A DNA stretch of 64,000 bases from Allomuricauda sp. TY007 (GTDB lineage Bacteria; Bacteroidota; Bacteroidia; Flavobacteriales; Flavobacteriaceae): positions 90,875-154,874 of the forward strand of contig NZ_WUEG01000010.1 in the NCBI RefSeq assembly GCF_010468565.1. The letters run 5' to 3'. The position numbers and the translations under genes were made by a program. This document shows, one piece after another, positions 44,639 through 54,725 of the stretch. Each line of letters begins with the position of its first letter. Positions within the stretch are counted from its first letter, which is position 1. The notes beneath the pieces were generated by a model. The model ran no database searches, was not told where the DNA came from, and was given only the letters and a program-made list of their open reading frames with translations.

Positions 44639-45529
44639 ATGACTGAAACAAAAAATAACAATAACGGATTGAAGGTAGTTGCTGGTCTGTTGGGTGTAGT
44701 TCTTTTGGGAACCATTATATACACTGTTAGTCTTTATCAAGATAAAAAAGCAACCACAGAAGCCCTTACTCAAGAGAAAGAATTGGTTGTAGAGGATTTG
44801 AACAATTTGAAGTCCGAATACGACAAGGCTATTTTGGAAAGCAACGCTACCAACGAAGAATTGGTTGCTGCTAGAGATAACATTGCAAAGTATATCGATT
44901 CTGTAAGCAGCATGAAAGCTGATATTGCTACGCTTTCCCGTTACAGAAGACAAGTAAGTGTTCTTAAAGCTGAAAGAGAGGAACTATTGAAACAAGTTGA
45001 TTCCTTGACGCAATCCAACAGCTTGTTGGCCATGCAAAGAGACAGTACTTTTGCCGAATTGGAGCAACAAACCGTATTCAACGATTCTTTGATCATTCAG
45101 AACACGCAATTGGCCGATGCTGTTGAAAAAGGTTCTGCCCTTAACCTAAGCACAATCAGTGTTGATGCAATTAAAGAAAGAAACAGTGGTAAATTGGTTT
45201 CTACAAGAAGAGCCAGAGCTACTGATAAATTCAAAGTTTGTTTTACCATTGCTGATAACGTAATCGCTGAAGCTGGTGACAGAGAATTCTATATCGAAGT
45301 TCTTGGACCACAGGGTAACGTATTGGGCGAAGGTTTGACCAAAACTACTGAAGAAGGAAGCTCTCTTACTTACAGTAAAGGAACTAACTTCTACTACGAA
45401 AATGATGCTTTGGATGTATGTGACTATATAAACAAGCCTAGCGGTGATTTCCAAGATGGAAACTACATGGTAAATGTTTATGATAATAAATTGAAATTGT
45501 TGGGTACTTCCAGCTTCGAATTGAAGTAA
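44639..45529 (+). CDS. Membrane-anchored coiled-coil protein
   Basis: 296 residues: one membrane helix near the N-terminus (VVAGLLGVVLLGTIIYTVSL), a long coiled coil to about residue 170, and a C-terminal beta domain (FKVCFTIADNVIAEAGDREFY, YYENDALDVCDYINKPSG). It faces the periplasm by its topology. Function unknown; envelope organisation is a reasonable guess. It ends at a strong terminator shared with fumC. Confidence 0.78.
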   Translation: MTETKNNNNGLKVVAGLLGVVLLGTIIYTVSLYQDKKATTEALTQEKELVVEDLNNLKSEYDKAILESNATNEELVAARDNIAKYIDSVSSMKADIATLSRYRRQVSVLKAEREELLKQVDSLTQSNSLLAMQRDSTFAELEQQTVFNDSLIIQNTQLADAVEKGSALNLSTISVDAIKERNSGKLVSTRRARATDKFKVCFTIADNVIAEAGDREFYIEVLGPQGNVLGEGLTKTTEEGSSLTYSKGTNFYYENDALDVCDYINKPSGDFQDGNYMVNVYDNKLKLLGTSSFELK

Positions 45530-45553
45530 TAAACACACACTATCACCATAATT

Positions 45554-45587
45554 AAAAATGCCTGTCCAATTTTGGACAGGCATTTTT
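45554..45587. terminator. Bidirectional terminator between the coiled-coil gene and fumC
   Basis: A 16-bp perfect stem (45554-45569 with 45572-45587), centre AATT, with A and T runs on the two sides, placed between convergent genes. Confidence 0.92.
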
Positions 45588-45608
45588 TATGCTTCAATTT
45601 TTGGTAGC

Positions 45609-47006
45609 TTATTTTAAGCTACCGACCATATCTTCAGGTTTTACCCATTCATCGTATTCCTCAGGGGTTACATAACCAAGGTTTATGGCTTCTTCTCTAA
45701 GGGTTGTTCCATTTTTGTGCGCCGTGTTGGCAATCTCAGCAGCTTTGTAGTAACCAATTTTGGTATTCAATGCCGTTACCAACATCAAAGAATTGTTCAA
45801 TAAGGTTTTAATGGTCTCGTGGTTTGGCTCAATGCCGGCAGCACAGTTTACATCAAAACTCACACAAGCATCACCGATAAGTTGTGCAGATTGCAAAATA
45901 TTGGAAGCCATAACGGGTTTAAAGACGTTAAGCTCGTAATGCCCTTGTGTTCCACCTACACTAATGGCAACATCGTTGCCCATAACCTGTGCGCAAACCA
46001 TGGTCAAGGCCTCACATTGAGTAGGGTTCACTTTACCTGGCATAATGGAACTTCCAGGTTCGTTGGCAGGAATAATAATTTCCCCAATTCCAGAACGAGG
46101 TCCAGAAGCCATCATTCGAATATCGTTTGCGATTTTGTTGAGTGAAACCGCCAATTGCTTCAATGCACCGTGACTTTCAACAATAGCGTCGTGAGCTGCC
46201 AAAGCTTCAAACTTGTTCTCAGCGGTTACAAAAGGTTTTCCGGTAAACTCGGCAATATATTTTGCAACAAGAACATCATATCCTTTTGGCGTGTTCAAAC
46301 CAGTACCTACAGCGGTTCCACCAAGGGCAAGTTCACTCAAATGGGGCAAGGTGTTTTTCAATGCCTTTAAACCATGGTCCAATTGGGAAACGTAGCCCGA
46401 AAATTCCTGGCCCAAGGTTAGGGGAGTGGCGTCCATCAAGTGGGTTCTTCCAATCTTTACCACATCTTTGAACTCTTGTGATTTTTTCTGAAGGGTCCTT
46501 TTGAGCTGTTCCACTCCTGGGATAGTAACCTCTACAATTTTCTTGTAAGCTGAAATATGCATTCCCGTAGGGAAAGTATCGTTGGAGGATTGACTTTTGT
46601 TGACATCATCGTTGGGTTGAATGGTTTTTTCGCCCTCACCAATTTTTTTTCCCGCAATTTCGTGCGCACGGTTGGCAATTACCTCGTTCACGTTCATATT
46701 GCTCTGTGTGCCCGAGCCTGTTTGCCAAATCACTAAAGGAAACTGATCGTCATGCTTCCCTTCGAGTATTTCGTCACAGACTTGGGAAATAAGGTCCCTT
46801 TTTTCTTGACTGAGCACACCCAGTTCGTGGTTGGTGTAGGCAGCGGCTTTTTTCAAATAAGCAAATCCGTACACCACGTCCAAGGGCATGGATGCGGGAG
46901 CACCAATTTTAAAGTTGTTTCGGGAACGTTCGGTTTGGGCGCCCCAATATTTATCGGCGGGTACTTTTACCTCGCCCATGGTATCTTTTTCAATCCTAAA
47001 GCTCAT
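45609..47006 (-). CDS. fumC: Class II fumarate hydratase
   Basis: 465 residues, the length of Fum[21 protein letters not shown] begins the protein; [18 protein letters not shown] and the fumarase/aspartase signature [15 protein letters not shown] near 320 are present. It hydrates fumarate to malate in the citric acid cycle. A TACCTTTG box lies 20 bases upstream. Confidence 0.96.
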   Translation of the reverse strand: MSFRIEKDTMGEVKVPADKYWGAQTERSRNNFKIGAPASMPLDVVYGFAYLKKAAAYTNHELGVLSQEKRDLISQVCDEILEGKHDDQFPLVIWQTGSGTQSNMNVNEVIANRAHEIAGKKIGEGEKTIQPNDDVNKSQSSNDTFPTGMHISAYKKIVEVTIPGVEQLKRTLQKKSQEFKDVVKIGRTHLMDATPLTLGQEFSGYVSQLDHGLKALKNTLPHLSELALGGTAVGTGLNTPKGYDVLVAKYIAEFTGKPFVTAENKFEALAAHDAIVESHGALKQLAVSLNKIANDIRMMASGPRSGIGEIIIPANEPGSSIMPGKVNPTQCEALTMVCAQVMGNDVAISVGGTQGHYELNVFKPVMASNILQSAQLIGDACVSFDVNCAAGIEPNHETIKTLLNNSLMLVTALNTKIGYYKAAEIANTAHKNGTTLREEAINLGYVTPEEYDEWVKPEDMVGSLK

Positions 47007-47025
47007 AGTTTAAAATTTTGTTGTA

Positions 47026-47033
47026 CAAAGGTA
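47026..47033 (-). promoter_or_regulatory. -7 promoter box of fumC
   Basis: Minus strand TACCTTTG, full consensus. Confidence 0.5.
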
Positions 47034-47117
47034 GGATATAGGGTATTTATATGGTAGTTAAGCAGGATAAATACATTTTTTTTGACCTTGTATTTGTTTT
47101 TTTTGATAAGAAGAAAG

Positions 47118-47125
47118 TATCTTTG
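47118..47125 (+). promoter_or_regulatory. -7 promoter box of the 57-residue membrane protein gene
   Basis: TATCTTTG, full consensus, 20 bases before the ATG at 47146. Confidence 0.5.
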
Positions 47126-47145
47126 TTAAAACAAAAGGAGTAAAG

Positions 47146-47319
47146 ATGTTCGAATTTGACCAATATTTAGGTTTTTTAGCTTTTCTAACAATTTTGACAA
47201 TCGGTTTTTGGTTGATGATATTCTTGTTGACCTTTGTGGTTCCTTATTGGTTGATTGGTAACCTTAGGGAAATGTTTAAAGAAAGAAAAGAGGCAAAACG
47301 CGCCCAACTAGAAGAATAA
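47146..47319 (+). CDS. 57-residue single- or double-pass membrane protein
   Basis: ATG at 47146 to TAA at 47317, 57 codons. Sequence pattern: short acidic N-terminus, a long hydrophobic segment (FLAFLTILTIGFWLMIFLLT and beyond), then a basic-acidic tail (EMFKERKEAKRAQLEE). A -7 box, a purine-rich AAAGGAG ribosome site and an own terminator at 47331-47356 support a real gene despite its size. No family recognised; function unknown. Confidence 0.72.
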   Translation: MFEFDQYLGFLAFLTILTIGFWLMIFLLTFVVPYWLIGNLREMFKERKEAKRAQLEE

Positions 47320-47330
47320 AAAGATATACA

Positions 47331-47356
47331 AAAAGAAGCCAATTGGCTTCTTTTTT
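47331..47356 (+). terminator. Terminator of the 57-residue protein gene
   Basis: Stem AAAAGAAGCC (47331-47340) with GGCTTCTTTT (47345-47354), loop AATT, T run. Confidence 0.88.
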
Positions 47357-47430
47357 GTTTAAGATTAGTTTTCATTTGGCTTGAGAACTAATTTTTTTGT
47401 CTTGTTTAAAATCAAATTACGTAAAGCAAA

Positions 47431-47454
47431 AAAAGCAGCCGTTCGGCTGCTTTT
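47431..47454. terminator. Terminator of the outer-membrane receptor gene
   Basis: Stem AAAAGCAGCC (47431-47440) with GGCTGCTTTT (47445-47454), loop GTTC; A-rich on the left so it also works on the minus strand, after the stop at 47493. Confidence 0.85.
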
Positions 47455-47492
47455 ATATTTAAGTTTCGGGGAAACTCGCTTTTTTGTTAGTC

Positions 47493-49976
47493 TTAGTATT
47501 GTCCTTCGCCCTCATCGTCACCAGGACCTTGTTGTCCGCCTCTTTGGCGTTGCTCCTTAGGTTGGTTAAACCTATAAATAAAGGATAAGTTTACCTGTCT
47601 TTGTCTCCACTGGAACTCACTGTCCGATGTAAATGTTGGTGTTTGTGTAAAAGACCGTCGCTTTCTGGAGTTGAACAAGTCACTGGCATTTAATGATAGT
47701 GTAGCCTTATCATCGAAAAGATCTTTGCTTATCGCTAAGTTTAGCGAGAACATTGGGTCGGATTCTGTTTGGGCATTTTGCCTTGGGCCCATATAAAAGG
47801 AGTTGGCCTGAAGCTCTAATTTTCCAGGCAATGTAAACTTGGAACTCAAACGGGCAAAATAGCTGGAATTGGTTGTTCCATAATCGACCCCGTTAAATGT
47901 TCCATCCGAAGAAAAAGTGAAAAAGTTGAAACTACCGTTCATTCTCCACCATTTTGTAGGGTTGTACATTACACCTGCTTCGGCACCGATACGCTCGTTG
48001 GTGGATAGGTTTATGGGAACCCTTCTAATGATCTGGATACCATCCGAAGTGAATTGACCCGTGTTTTCGGTAATAAACTCAAAAGATTGTGTTTCCCGTT
48101 GATAGTATACAGAAGAGGTAAAGGTTATTTTTTTCCACCTCTTCATATAACCCAAATCAAAAGCATTGGCAAAAGCCGGATCCAAGTCTGGATTTCCTTG
48201 AAAAACGTTTGTCCTACTAGATCTGGATGGAAATGGGTTGATAAACCAGCCCCTTGGCCTGTTTATCCTCCTGTTGTATCCAAGCGAAATGTTTTGGGTT
48301 TCCGAAATTTCGTAAACAAAGTTGACTGTAGGGAAAAGCCCTAAATAGTTTTTGTCAAAATTAAGGTCAACATCTTCCCCTACAAGTTCTTCCAAGGCCT
48401 GGCTATCTATACTGGCATCTACCTCACCCCTCAATTCCGTATTTTCCAAACGCAAGCCAAGTAACACGGAAAATTTACCGTACTTGTTTCCATACTGGGT
48501 GTAAAGTGCATTCACATTTTCGTGATAGGTAAAAATGTTGGTAAGATTTTGATTGGTAATGAAATTACCTGTCCCTTGATCTAGGGTATCCAACTGGTAA
48601 TCGTTTATCTCTTTTTCAAAAGTGCCTCGGTAACCCGCCTCAAACTGGGCATCACCCATGGGCAAAACGTAATCAATCTGAGCTAGAATATCGTCCTGCT
48701 TTTGTTTTTCATAAATGTTTTCGAGTGCTATCAAACTATCACTTGGTACAGTACGGTCTTCTCGAATACCGGTCATAACATCTTCATTATCATAGGAATA
48801 TTGAAAATCAGCAGTTAATTTCTGTCCATCATCATCAATATTGTTGGTGTAATTAAAAGAGAATTGACGACTGTTGTCTTTCTCTGCTTGATCTTCCGTT
48901 CTAAAGGTTCTACTGTTGATGCTTCCATCAGAAAATCGTTGATTGTCATTCTCGGTCAAATCATTTTCATCTGACCATCTGTAGAAAAAGCTACCGGTAA
49001 TCGAGGATTTTTCGGTTAGGAAATACTCCATGCCAATATTAATATTGAAACCATCATCATTTCTACTGATATCCCTATCCTCGTAAATTCTATCAAATTC
49101 ACTTTGTTCGGAGAGGTAGGTATTATCATTGTAACCGCCCCCTGGAGATTCACGGTGAAAATAACCGAGGGTGTTAAAAATGTTGAACTTTTCAGTTCGA
49201 ATATTAAAGTTGGTAGTGGCTCTGGCATTAAAAGGGATTCCCCCTGTTAGATTAATGGAACCATTGATGCCCAAGGTTTTTTCTTTTTTAAGAACAATGT
49301 TAAGAATACCTGCCGTACCTTCGGCATCATAACGGGCAGAAGGACTGGTAATTACCTCCACCTTTTCTATGGCATCGGCAGGTAGTTGTTGTAGTACATC
49401 GGTAGAGCCAAAACCGGCCAATGCGGATGGTTTCCCGTTGATTAGGATACGAACATTATCGTTCCCCCGTAAACTGATTGCTCCCTCTACGTCAACGGAA
49501 ACAGAAGGGATATTCCCCAATGCATCACTAACGTTACCACCACTTGTAGTAATGTCTTTTCCAATGTTATACACTTTTTTGTCCAAACGGACCTCAACAG
49601 TGGTTTTTTCGCCTACTACCTCAACTTCTGCAAGCTGGGCAACATCAGGGGACAAAGCAATAGAACCTAAATTGGTATCCGAATTGTACGTTTGTCCTTT
49701 TAAGGAGTATGTTTTATATGAAATAAATTCTACCCTAATATTATAAGTTCCAGGTGTGGTTTCAACCTCAAAATTACCAGATAGGTCAGTTATTCCGCCA
49801 GTAACTTTGTCCGGGTTGTCTGCGTTTTGCAACACAAATGTCGCATATTCCAATGGTTGTCCAGATTCCGAATCAACCACTTTACCTGTAATAGTTATGG
49901 CTTTTTGATCTTGTTGCGCCATCCCTTGGAAAGTAGTCAGGGTCAATAGCAGCAACGGGATAATAATCCTTTGCAT
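47493..49976 (-). CDS. TonB-dependent outer-membrane receptor-like protein
   Basis: 827 residues from the ATG at 49976. Signal peptide (IIIPLLLLTLTTFQGMAQ), a CarboxypepD_reg domain (ITGKVVDSESGQPLEYATF), a plug (GNIPSVSVDVEGAISLRGND, VEVITSPSARYDAEG) and a long beta-barrel of the OMP_b-brl_3 type with many aromatic strands. The C-terminus is a glycine/glutamine-rich tail. Such proteins import substrates or act in surface functions; no SusD or substrate genes adjoin, so the ligand is unknown. Confidence 0.9.
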   Translation of the reverse strand: MQRIIIPLLLLTLTTFQGMAQQDQKAITITGKVVDSESGQPLEYATFVLQNADNPDKVTGGITDLSGNFEVETTPGTYNIRVEFISYKTYSLKGQTYNSDTNLGSIALSPDVAQLAEVEVVGEKTTVEVRLDKKVYNIGKDITTSGGNVSDALGNIPSVSVDVEGAISLRGNDNVRILINGKPSALAGFGSTDVLQQLPADAIEKVEVITSPSARYDAEGTAGILNIVLKKEKTLGINGSINLTGGIPFNARATTNFNIRTEKFNIFNTLGYFHRESPGGGYNDNTYLSEQSEFDRIYEDRDISRNDDGFNINIGMEYFLTEKSSITGSFFYRWSDENDLTENDNQRFSDGSINSRTFRTEDQAEKDNSRQFSFNYTNNIDDDGQKLTADFQYSYDNEDVMTGIREDRTVPSDSLIALENIYEKQKQDDILAQIDYVLPMGDAQFEAGYRGTFEKEINDYQLDTLDQGTGNFITNQNLTNIFTYHENVNALYTQYGNKYGKFSVLLGLRLENTELRGEVDASIDSQALEELVGEDVDLNFDKNYLGLFPTVNFVYEISETQNISLGYNRRINRPRGWFINPFPSRSSRTNVFQGNPDLDPAFANAFDLGYMKRWKKITFTSSVYYQRETQSFEFITENTGQFTSDGIQIIRRVPINLSTNERIGAEAGVMYNPTKWWRMNGSFNFFTFSSDGTFNGVDYGTTNSSYFARLSSKFTLPGKLELQANSFYMGPRQNAQTESDPMFSLNLAISKDLFDDKATLSLNASDLFNSRKRRSFTQTPTFTSDSEFQWRQRQVNLSFIYRFNQPKEQRQRGGQQGPGDDEGEGQY

Positions 49977-50077
49977 AGTTTGATTTTTACGCTGCAAAAA
50001 TTGGAGGAAAAAAGGAGGCTACGAAATATAAATCTCCCAACAACGCAATTGAACCTGCGAATGACCTTAAAGAATTG

Positions 50078-50566
50078 TTAATCCCTGTTCTTCTTTTTTT
50101 TCTTCTTCTTCTTTTTCTTTTTGGCTTTGAAGTGGTTCTCTTGTAGCTCCATAAAGGCCTCGTACTTATCTTCTGGAAGACCGGCCTTTAACTCGGCATC
50201 TTGCCGTCTTTTTATTTTTTCGACTTCCTCTTTCATTTTAAGAGGTTCCAGTTCCAAGATTTGAAGCTCTATGCGTTGTTGCACAGATTGCACCAGTGAA
50301 GTACGCACTACGGCTTGTTCAAAAGGGTCTAAACCTATTGCTTCCGTAATGGATGGCATTTGTTCGTCCACCAATTCTTCTGCAGTTGGCGGAGCTTCTT
50401 CTTTTTGACTTTCAACAGGACCTGCTTGCGGCACATAACTACGCCCTCTGCCATACATGCCACGAGAACCGTATGGGGAACCATAACCGTATTGTGCATA
50501 CATGTCGTTAATGGCCAACATGCCTATGAATAAGGTAATTAAGAAGAGGTTTTGTGTGCTTTTCAT
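50078..50566 (-). CDS. Secreted protein with poly-lysine C-terminal tail
   Basis: 162 residues. Signal peptide ending MYAQ, then a glycine/tyrosine/arginine-rich stretch (YGYGSPYGSRGMYGRG), a helical central part with QRIELQILELEPLKMKEEVE, and a C-terminal tail with eleven lysines in a row before NRD. The tail is encoded by AAA/AAG codons, with an eight-base T run on the plus strand (50093-50100). Function unknown; the tail could bind anionic polymers or nucleic acid. Confidence 0.75.
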   Translation of the reverse strand: MKSTQNLFLITLFIGMLAINDMYAQYGYGSPYGSRGMYGRGRSYVPQAGPVESQKEEAPPTAEELVDEQMPSITEAIGLDPFEQAVVRTSLVQSVQQRIELQILELEPLKMKEEVEKIKRRQDAELKAGLPEDKYEAFMELQENHFKAKKKKKKKKKKKNRD

Positions 50567-50634
50567 GGGCTAAATATAATATTTAGGATTCATTTATGTG
50601 CGTATTCGTTGTTAAATATAGCTGTATGTCAGAA

Positions 50635-50976
50635 TTATAGCAGTTTGGCAATATTCTCAGGAGGCCTGCCCACAACTGCTTTTTTACCATTTACAACAAT
50701 AGGGCGCTCAATCAATTTTGGGTTCTCCGAGAGTGCCGTAATAACCTCATCGTCACTTAAGGTTTTACCCTTAAATTTTTCCTTCCAGATGGCTTCGGTT
50801 TTACGTACCAAATCTATTGGGGAAATTCCTAAATAATCAACTAAGGTTTTAAGCTCTTCTTTGCTAGGAACATCGTCCAAATATTTTACTACTTCAAAAT
50901 CTTTTCCGGACTTCTCCAAAATCGCCAACCCCTCTCTGGATTTTCGGCATCGTGGGTTATGATATATTTTGATCAT
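50635..50976 (-). CDS. ArsC/Spx family protein (arsenate reductase-like)
   Basis: 113 residues. The catalytic cysteine is in YHNPRCRKSREGL near residue 9, and LIERPIVVNGKKAVVGRPPE is the family's C-terminal block with the arginine that binds oxyanion. It fits glutaredoxin-dependent arsenate reductases or the related YffB proteins; there is no arsR or arsenite pump nearby, so arsenate may not be the substrate. Lies 10 bases after prfB on the same strand. Confidence 0.86.
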   Translation of the reverse strand: MIKIYHNPRCRKSREGLAILEKSGKDFEVVKYLDDVPSKEELKTLVDYLGISPIDLVRKTEAIWKEKFKGKTLSDDEVITALSENPKLIERPIVVNGKKAVVGRPPENIAKLL

Positions 50977-50986
50977 GATTATCGTG

Positions 50987-52088
50987 TTATTCGTGTTCTT
51001 CTTTTTGTCCCATCATCATAAGATAGGCTTTTAAAAATGCATCCAAATCACCGTCCATTACAGCGTCCACATTTCCGGTTTCCTCTCCGGTACGTACATC
51101 CTTAACCAATTTATAGGGATGCATCACGTAGTTTCTGATTTGTGAGCCCCACTCAATCTTCATTTTGGAGGATTCTATTTCGGCACGGGCCTCTTGTTTT
51201 TTCCGAAGCTCGATTTCGTACAGCTGTGATTTCAACATTTTCATGGCCGTAGCCCTATTGTCGTGCTGTGAACGGGAGTCGGAACAAGAAATTTGGATAC
51301 CAGTTGGCTTGTGCACCAATTGTACTTTGGTCTCCACTTTGTTCACGTTTTGCCCTCCGGCGCCACTGGAACGTGCTGTGGTAATCTCAATATCGGATGG
51401 ATTCACCTCGATTTCAATACTGTCATCCACCAACGGATACACATAAACGGAGGCAAAAGAAGTGTGCCGCTTGGCATTACTATCAAAAGGGGAGATGCGC
51501 ACCAAACGATGGACTCCGTTTTCGCCTTTGAGCCAACCAAAAGCATATTCGCCTTCAATTTCCAAGGTAACGGTCTTAATTCCTGCCACATCGCCCGCTT
51601 GGTAATTGAGCTCCTTTATTTTGTAACCATTTTTTTCGGCCCACATCATATACATTCGCATTAGCATGGAGGCCCAATCACAACTTTCGGTACCACCGGC
51701 ACCTGCAGTTATTTGAAGTACTGCCGTTAGCTCATCACCTTCGTCCGAAAGCATATTGCGGAACTCCAGTTTTTCAATGGCCAATTGGGCTTTTTCAAAC
51801 TGTTTGGAGACTTCCCCTTCGGAAACTTCTCCAGCTTGCTGAAACTCCATGAGCACTTCCAAGTCGCCAATCAAGGTTTTGGCTTCCTCAAAATCCTCTA
51901 CCCATTTCTTTTTGGATTTAATGGATTGCATTTGCTTTTGGGCTTCTTGTGGATTGTCCCAAAAACCAGGAGCGAGGGTTTTCTCTTCCTCGTTCTCTAT
52001 TTCAATAAGTTTGGCATCAATGTCAAAGATACCTCCTTAACGCACCCAGGCGCTCAATAAGATCTTTTTGCTGATCTGTGGTTACCAT
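50987..52088 (-). CDS. prfB: Peptide chain release factor 2, with programmed +1 frameshift
   Basis: The first frame runs from the ATG at 52088 for 21 codons to an in-frame TGA (52025-52023) in the context AGGAGG-TAT-CTT-TGA-C, the classic RF2 autoregulatory slippage site. Skipping one base continues as [15 protein letters not shown] and on to the stop at 50987, giving 366 residues. GGQ is in [12 protein letters not shown] and the stop-codon-reading SPF in [12 protein letters not shown] gene finder reading a single frame would start too late, at 51931. Confidence 0.96.
52014..52040 (-). promoter_or_regulatory. RF2 programmed frameshift site
   Basis: Minus strand has AGGAGG, three bases, then CTT TGA C. 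The internal Shine-Dalgarno and the weak stop TGA-C promote the +1 shift when RF2 is scarce. Confidence 0.95.
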
Positions 52089-52314
52089 GTATTGTATTTT
52101 GGGGTAAAAATAAGTTTCTTTCTGCACATGACCTTACGATATCTTCAAATGTATTCTTAAATTAAAAAGATTAAATATTTAAGGCCTAAAAGGGAAATAC
52201 TTAAAATTAGAAGTCCAATTTTATCAATTTTGAGATTAGTGCTACTTAAGCCTTTTGCGCAGCGATTTTTAAAAATGAATTCCATATTTTTAAGGACAAT
52301 ATTTCAACCAGATT

Positions 52315-54717
52315 ATGAAGAACACAACTACCCTTATCGCATTATTTTACTTTGTTTGCGCCTCATTGGGAGCACAAACCTTTGAAAAAGCTAAAGACTT
52401 CCAGAAATTCAGTGGCTATTTCAACTTTTTCTATGATGATTCCACCGATAAAATTTACCTTCAAGTAGACGATTTGGAAAAAGATTTCTTGTACGTCTAT
52501 TCACTCAGCAGTGGAATCGGGAGCAACGATATTGGACTCGACCGTGGCCAGTTGGGCAACGAACAAGTAGTGTTCTTCCGCAAAGCGGGCAAAAAACTGC
52601 TTCTGGTTCAGCCCAACTTGGAGTATCGGGCCATAACCGATAACGAATTGGAACGTAAATCCGTGGAGCAAGCCTTCGCAAAATCCATTTTGGAGGGTTT
52701 TGAGATAGTTGAGGAGTCCAAAGGCAGTTATTTGATAGATATTACCGATTTTTTAATGCGAGACGCCCACGGAGTTTCCAACCGATTGAAACGCTCCAAG
52801 CAAGGTTCGTATAGTTTGGATAAGGGCAAAAGCGCTTGGGCCTTTGATCGTACCAAGGCATTCCCTAAAAATGTTGAGTTTGATGTTGCTCTAACTTTTA
52901 AGGGAGAACCGGAAGGAGCTTGGATTCGTTCCGTAACCCCCACGCCGAGCCTGGTTACCGTAGCGCAGCATCATTCGCTGATTGAACTACCTGATGAAAA
53001 TTATGAAAAGAGATTGTACGACCCCCGAAGTGGCGGATACCCATTCTCTTATTATGACTATGCCACTCCTGTGCAAGAATCATTGGTAAAGCGATTTATC
53101 AGAAGACACCGTTTACAAAAGAAAGACCCTAATGCCGAAGTAAGCGAAGCAGTTGAGCCAATCATCTATTATTTGGACAATGGCACCCCGGAACCCATCC
53201 GTTCTGCATTGATGGACGGTGGTAAATGGTGGAATCAAGCTTTTGAAGCAGCAGGTTACAAAAATGCCTTTCAAATGAAAATTCTGCCCGATGATGCAGA
53301 CCCGCTGGACATCAGATATAATGTAGTGCAATGGGTACATCGCTCAACTCGGGGATGGAGCTATGGGGCTAGTGTTGTAGACCCACGGACCGGGGAAATA
53401 TTAAAAGGACATGTGAGTTTGGGAAGCTTGAGAATTCGTCAAGATTTTATGATAGCTCAGGCCTTGATGAACCAGCCTTTCGAAGAAAGGGACGACAACT
53501 ACCAACCCATGTTGGAACTGGCCTTGGCCAGAATACGCCAACTTTCTGCACACGAAATAGGACATACGTTAGGATTTACCCACAACTTTGCAGCCAGCAC
53601 CAATGATAGAGCCTCGGTTATGGACTATCCACACCCGCAATTTGAGTTGGAAGGAGGGGAAATCAGTTTTAAAAATGCTTACGATACAGGAATAGGAGAA
53701 TGGGATAAGGTTATTGTCGCCTATGCCTACTCGGATTTTCCAAGCGGAACAAACGAACAAGAGGCATTGAATTCTATTTTAAAGAAAGCCCAGGATGATG
53801 GTCTTCGCTACATATCCGATAGTGATGCACGCCCAAAGGGAGGAGCACATGCACTGGCACATTTATGGGACAACGGTAAAAGCGCCAGCCAGGAATTGGA
53901 AAGTATGTTGGAGATCCGTGAAAAGGCCATCAAGAACTTTTCAGTGGACAATATTAGAACAGGTGAAGCCTATTCCGTTTTGGAAGATGTTTTTGTACCA
54001 ATATATTTCTTCCATAGATATCAGACCGAGGCAGTTTCAAAAGTTATCGGGGGATTGGACTACAATTATGCTGTAAAAGATGGCGGACAAATACCAGTGA
54101 AACCCGTTAATGAAACAGTACAAAAAAAGGCAATGGAATCCATTTTAAAAACATTGGATGCCGAAGTGATTTCTGTTCCCAAGGAAAAGCTGGATCTTTT
54201 TCCTCCAAGAGCTATTGGTTTCGGTCGTTCAAGGGAATCCTTCAAAGGTAGGACCGGCGTAAGTTTTGATGCTCTTTCCGTTGCTGAAACCGCTGCTGAT
54301 ATGACCTTGGAACTATTGCTTCATCCTGAGCGAGCTTCCCGTTTGATCCAGCAAAAAAGTTTGGATAAAAATCAAATGGGGCTTAAAGAGGTTTTGGACG
54401 AAACCATAAAAGGGACATTCGACCTTTCCCATCGTGATGATTACGAAGCTGAAGTTCAGAATACCATCAACTTTAGAGTGCTCTATCACATCATGAACCT
54501 TGCAGCCCACGATGAAGTACATCCGCAGGTAAATGCTATTGCAAATGAAACTTTGAACGATTTAAAAACCCAATTGTTGACAGATGGTAAAAACACTATC
54601 TCTGCGGAAATGGTGAAAAGAATTGATGCGTTCATGGAAAAGCCATCGGAATTCAAACTTATTCCAGTTTCTACAATTCCAGATGGTTCACCCATTGGAA
54701 TGGATTGCATGGACTAA
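52315..54717 (+). CDS. Secreted zinc-dependent metalloprotease (DUF5117/DUF4953 type)
   Basis: 800 residues with a signal peptide (LIALFYFVCASLGAQ). The zinc site is HEIGHTLGFTHNFAAS near residue 413 followed by SVMDYP, the metzincin-like HExxHxxGxxH plus Met-turn. The N-terminal third matches the DUF5117-like region found in such Bacteroidetes proteases (YVYSLSSGIGSNDIGLDRGQ). The preceding region 52089-52314 holds no gene. Confidence 0.88.
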   Translation: MKNTTTLIALFYFVCASLGAQTFEKAKDFQKFSGYFNFFYDDSTDKIYLQVDDLEKDFLYVYSLSSGIGSNDIGLDRGQLGNEQVVFFRKAGKKLLLVQPNLEYRAITDNELERKSVEQAFAKSILEGFEIVEESKGSYLIDITDFLMRDAHGVSNRLKRSKQGSYSLDKGKSAWAFDRTKAFPKNVEFDVALTFKGEPEGAWIRSVTPTPSLVTVAQHHSLIELPDENYEKRLYDPRSGGYPFSYYDYATPVQESLVKRFIRRHRLQKKDPNAEVSEAVEPIIYYLDNGTPEPIRSALMDGGKWWNQAFEAAGYKNAFQMKILPDDADPLDIRYNVVQWVHRSTRGWSYGASVVDPRTGEILKGHVSLGSLRIRQDFMIAQALMNQPFEERDDNYQPMLELALARIRQLSAHEIGHTLGFTHNFAASTNDRASVMDYPHPQFELEGGEISFKNAYDTGIGEWDKVIVAYAYSDFPSGTNEQEALNSILKKAQDDGLRYISDSDARPKGGAHALAHLWDNGKSASQELESMLEIREKAIKNFSVDNIRTGEAYSVLEDVFVPIYFFHRYQTEAVSKVIGGLDYNYAVKDGGQIPVKPVNETVQKKAMESILKTLDAEVISVPKEKLDLFPPRAIGFGRSRESFKGRTGVSFDALSVAETAADMTLELLLHPERASRLIQQKSLDKNQMGLKEVLDETIKGTFDLSHRDDYEAEVQNTINFRVLYHIMNLAAHDEVHPQVNAIANETLNDLKTQLLTDGKNTISAEMVKRIDAFMEKPSEFKLIPVSTIPDGSPIGMDCMD

Positions 54718-54725
54718 ATTATTAT

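Noticed and set aside
50635..50976. Arsenic resistance operon
   Set aside because: Only an ArsC-like protein is present; no arsR, arsenite pump or permease nearby.
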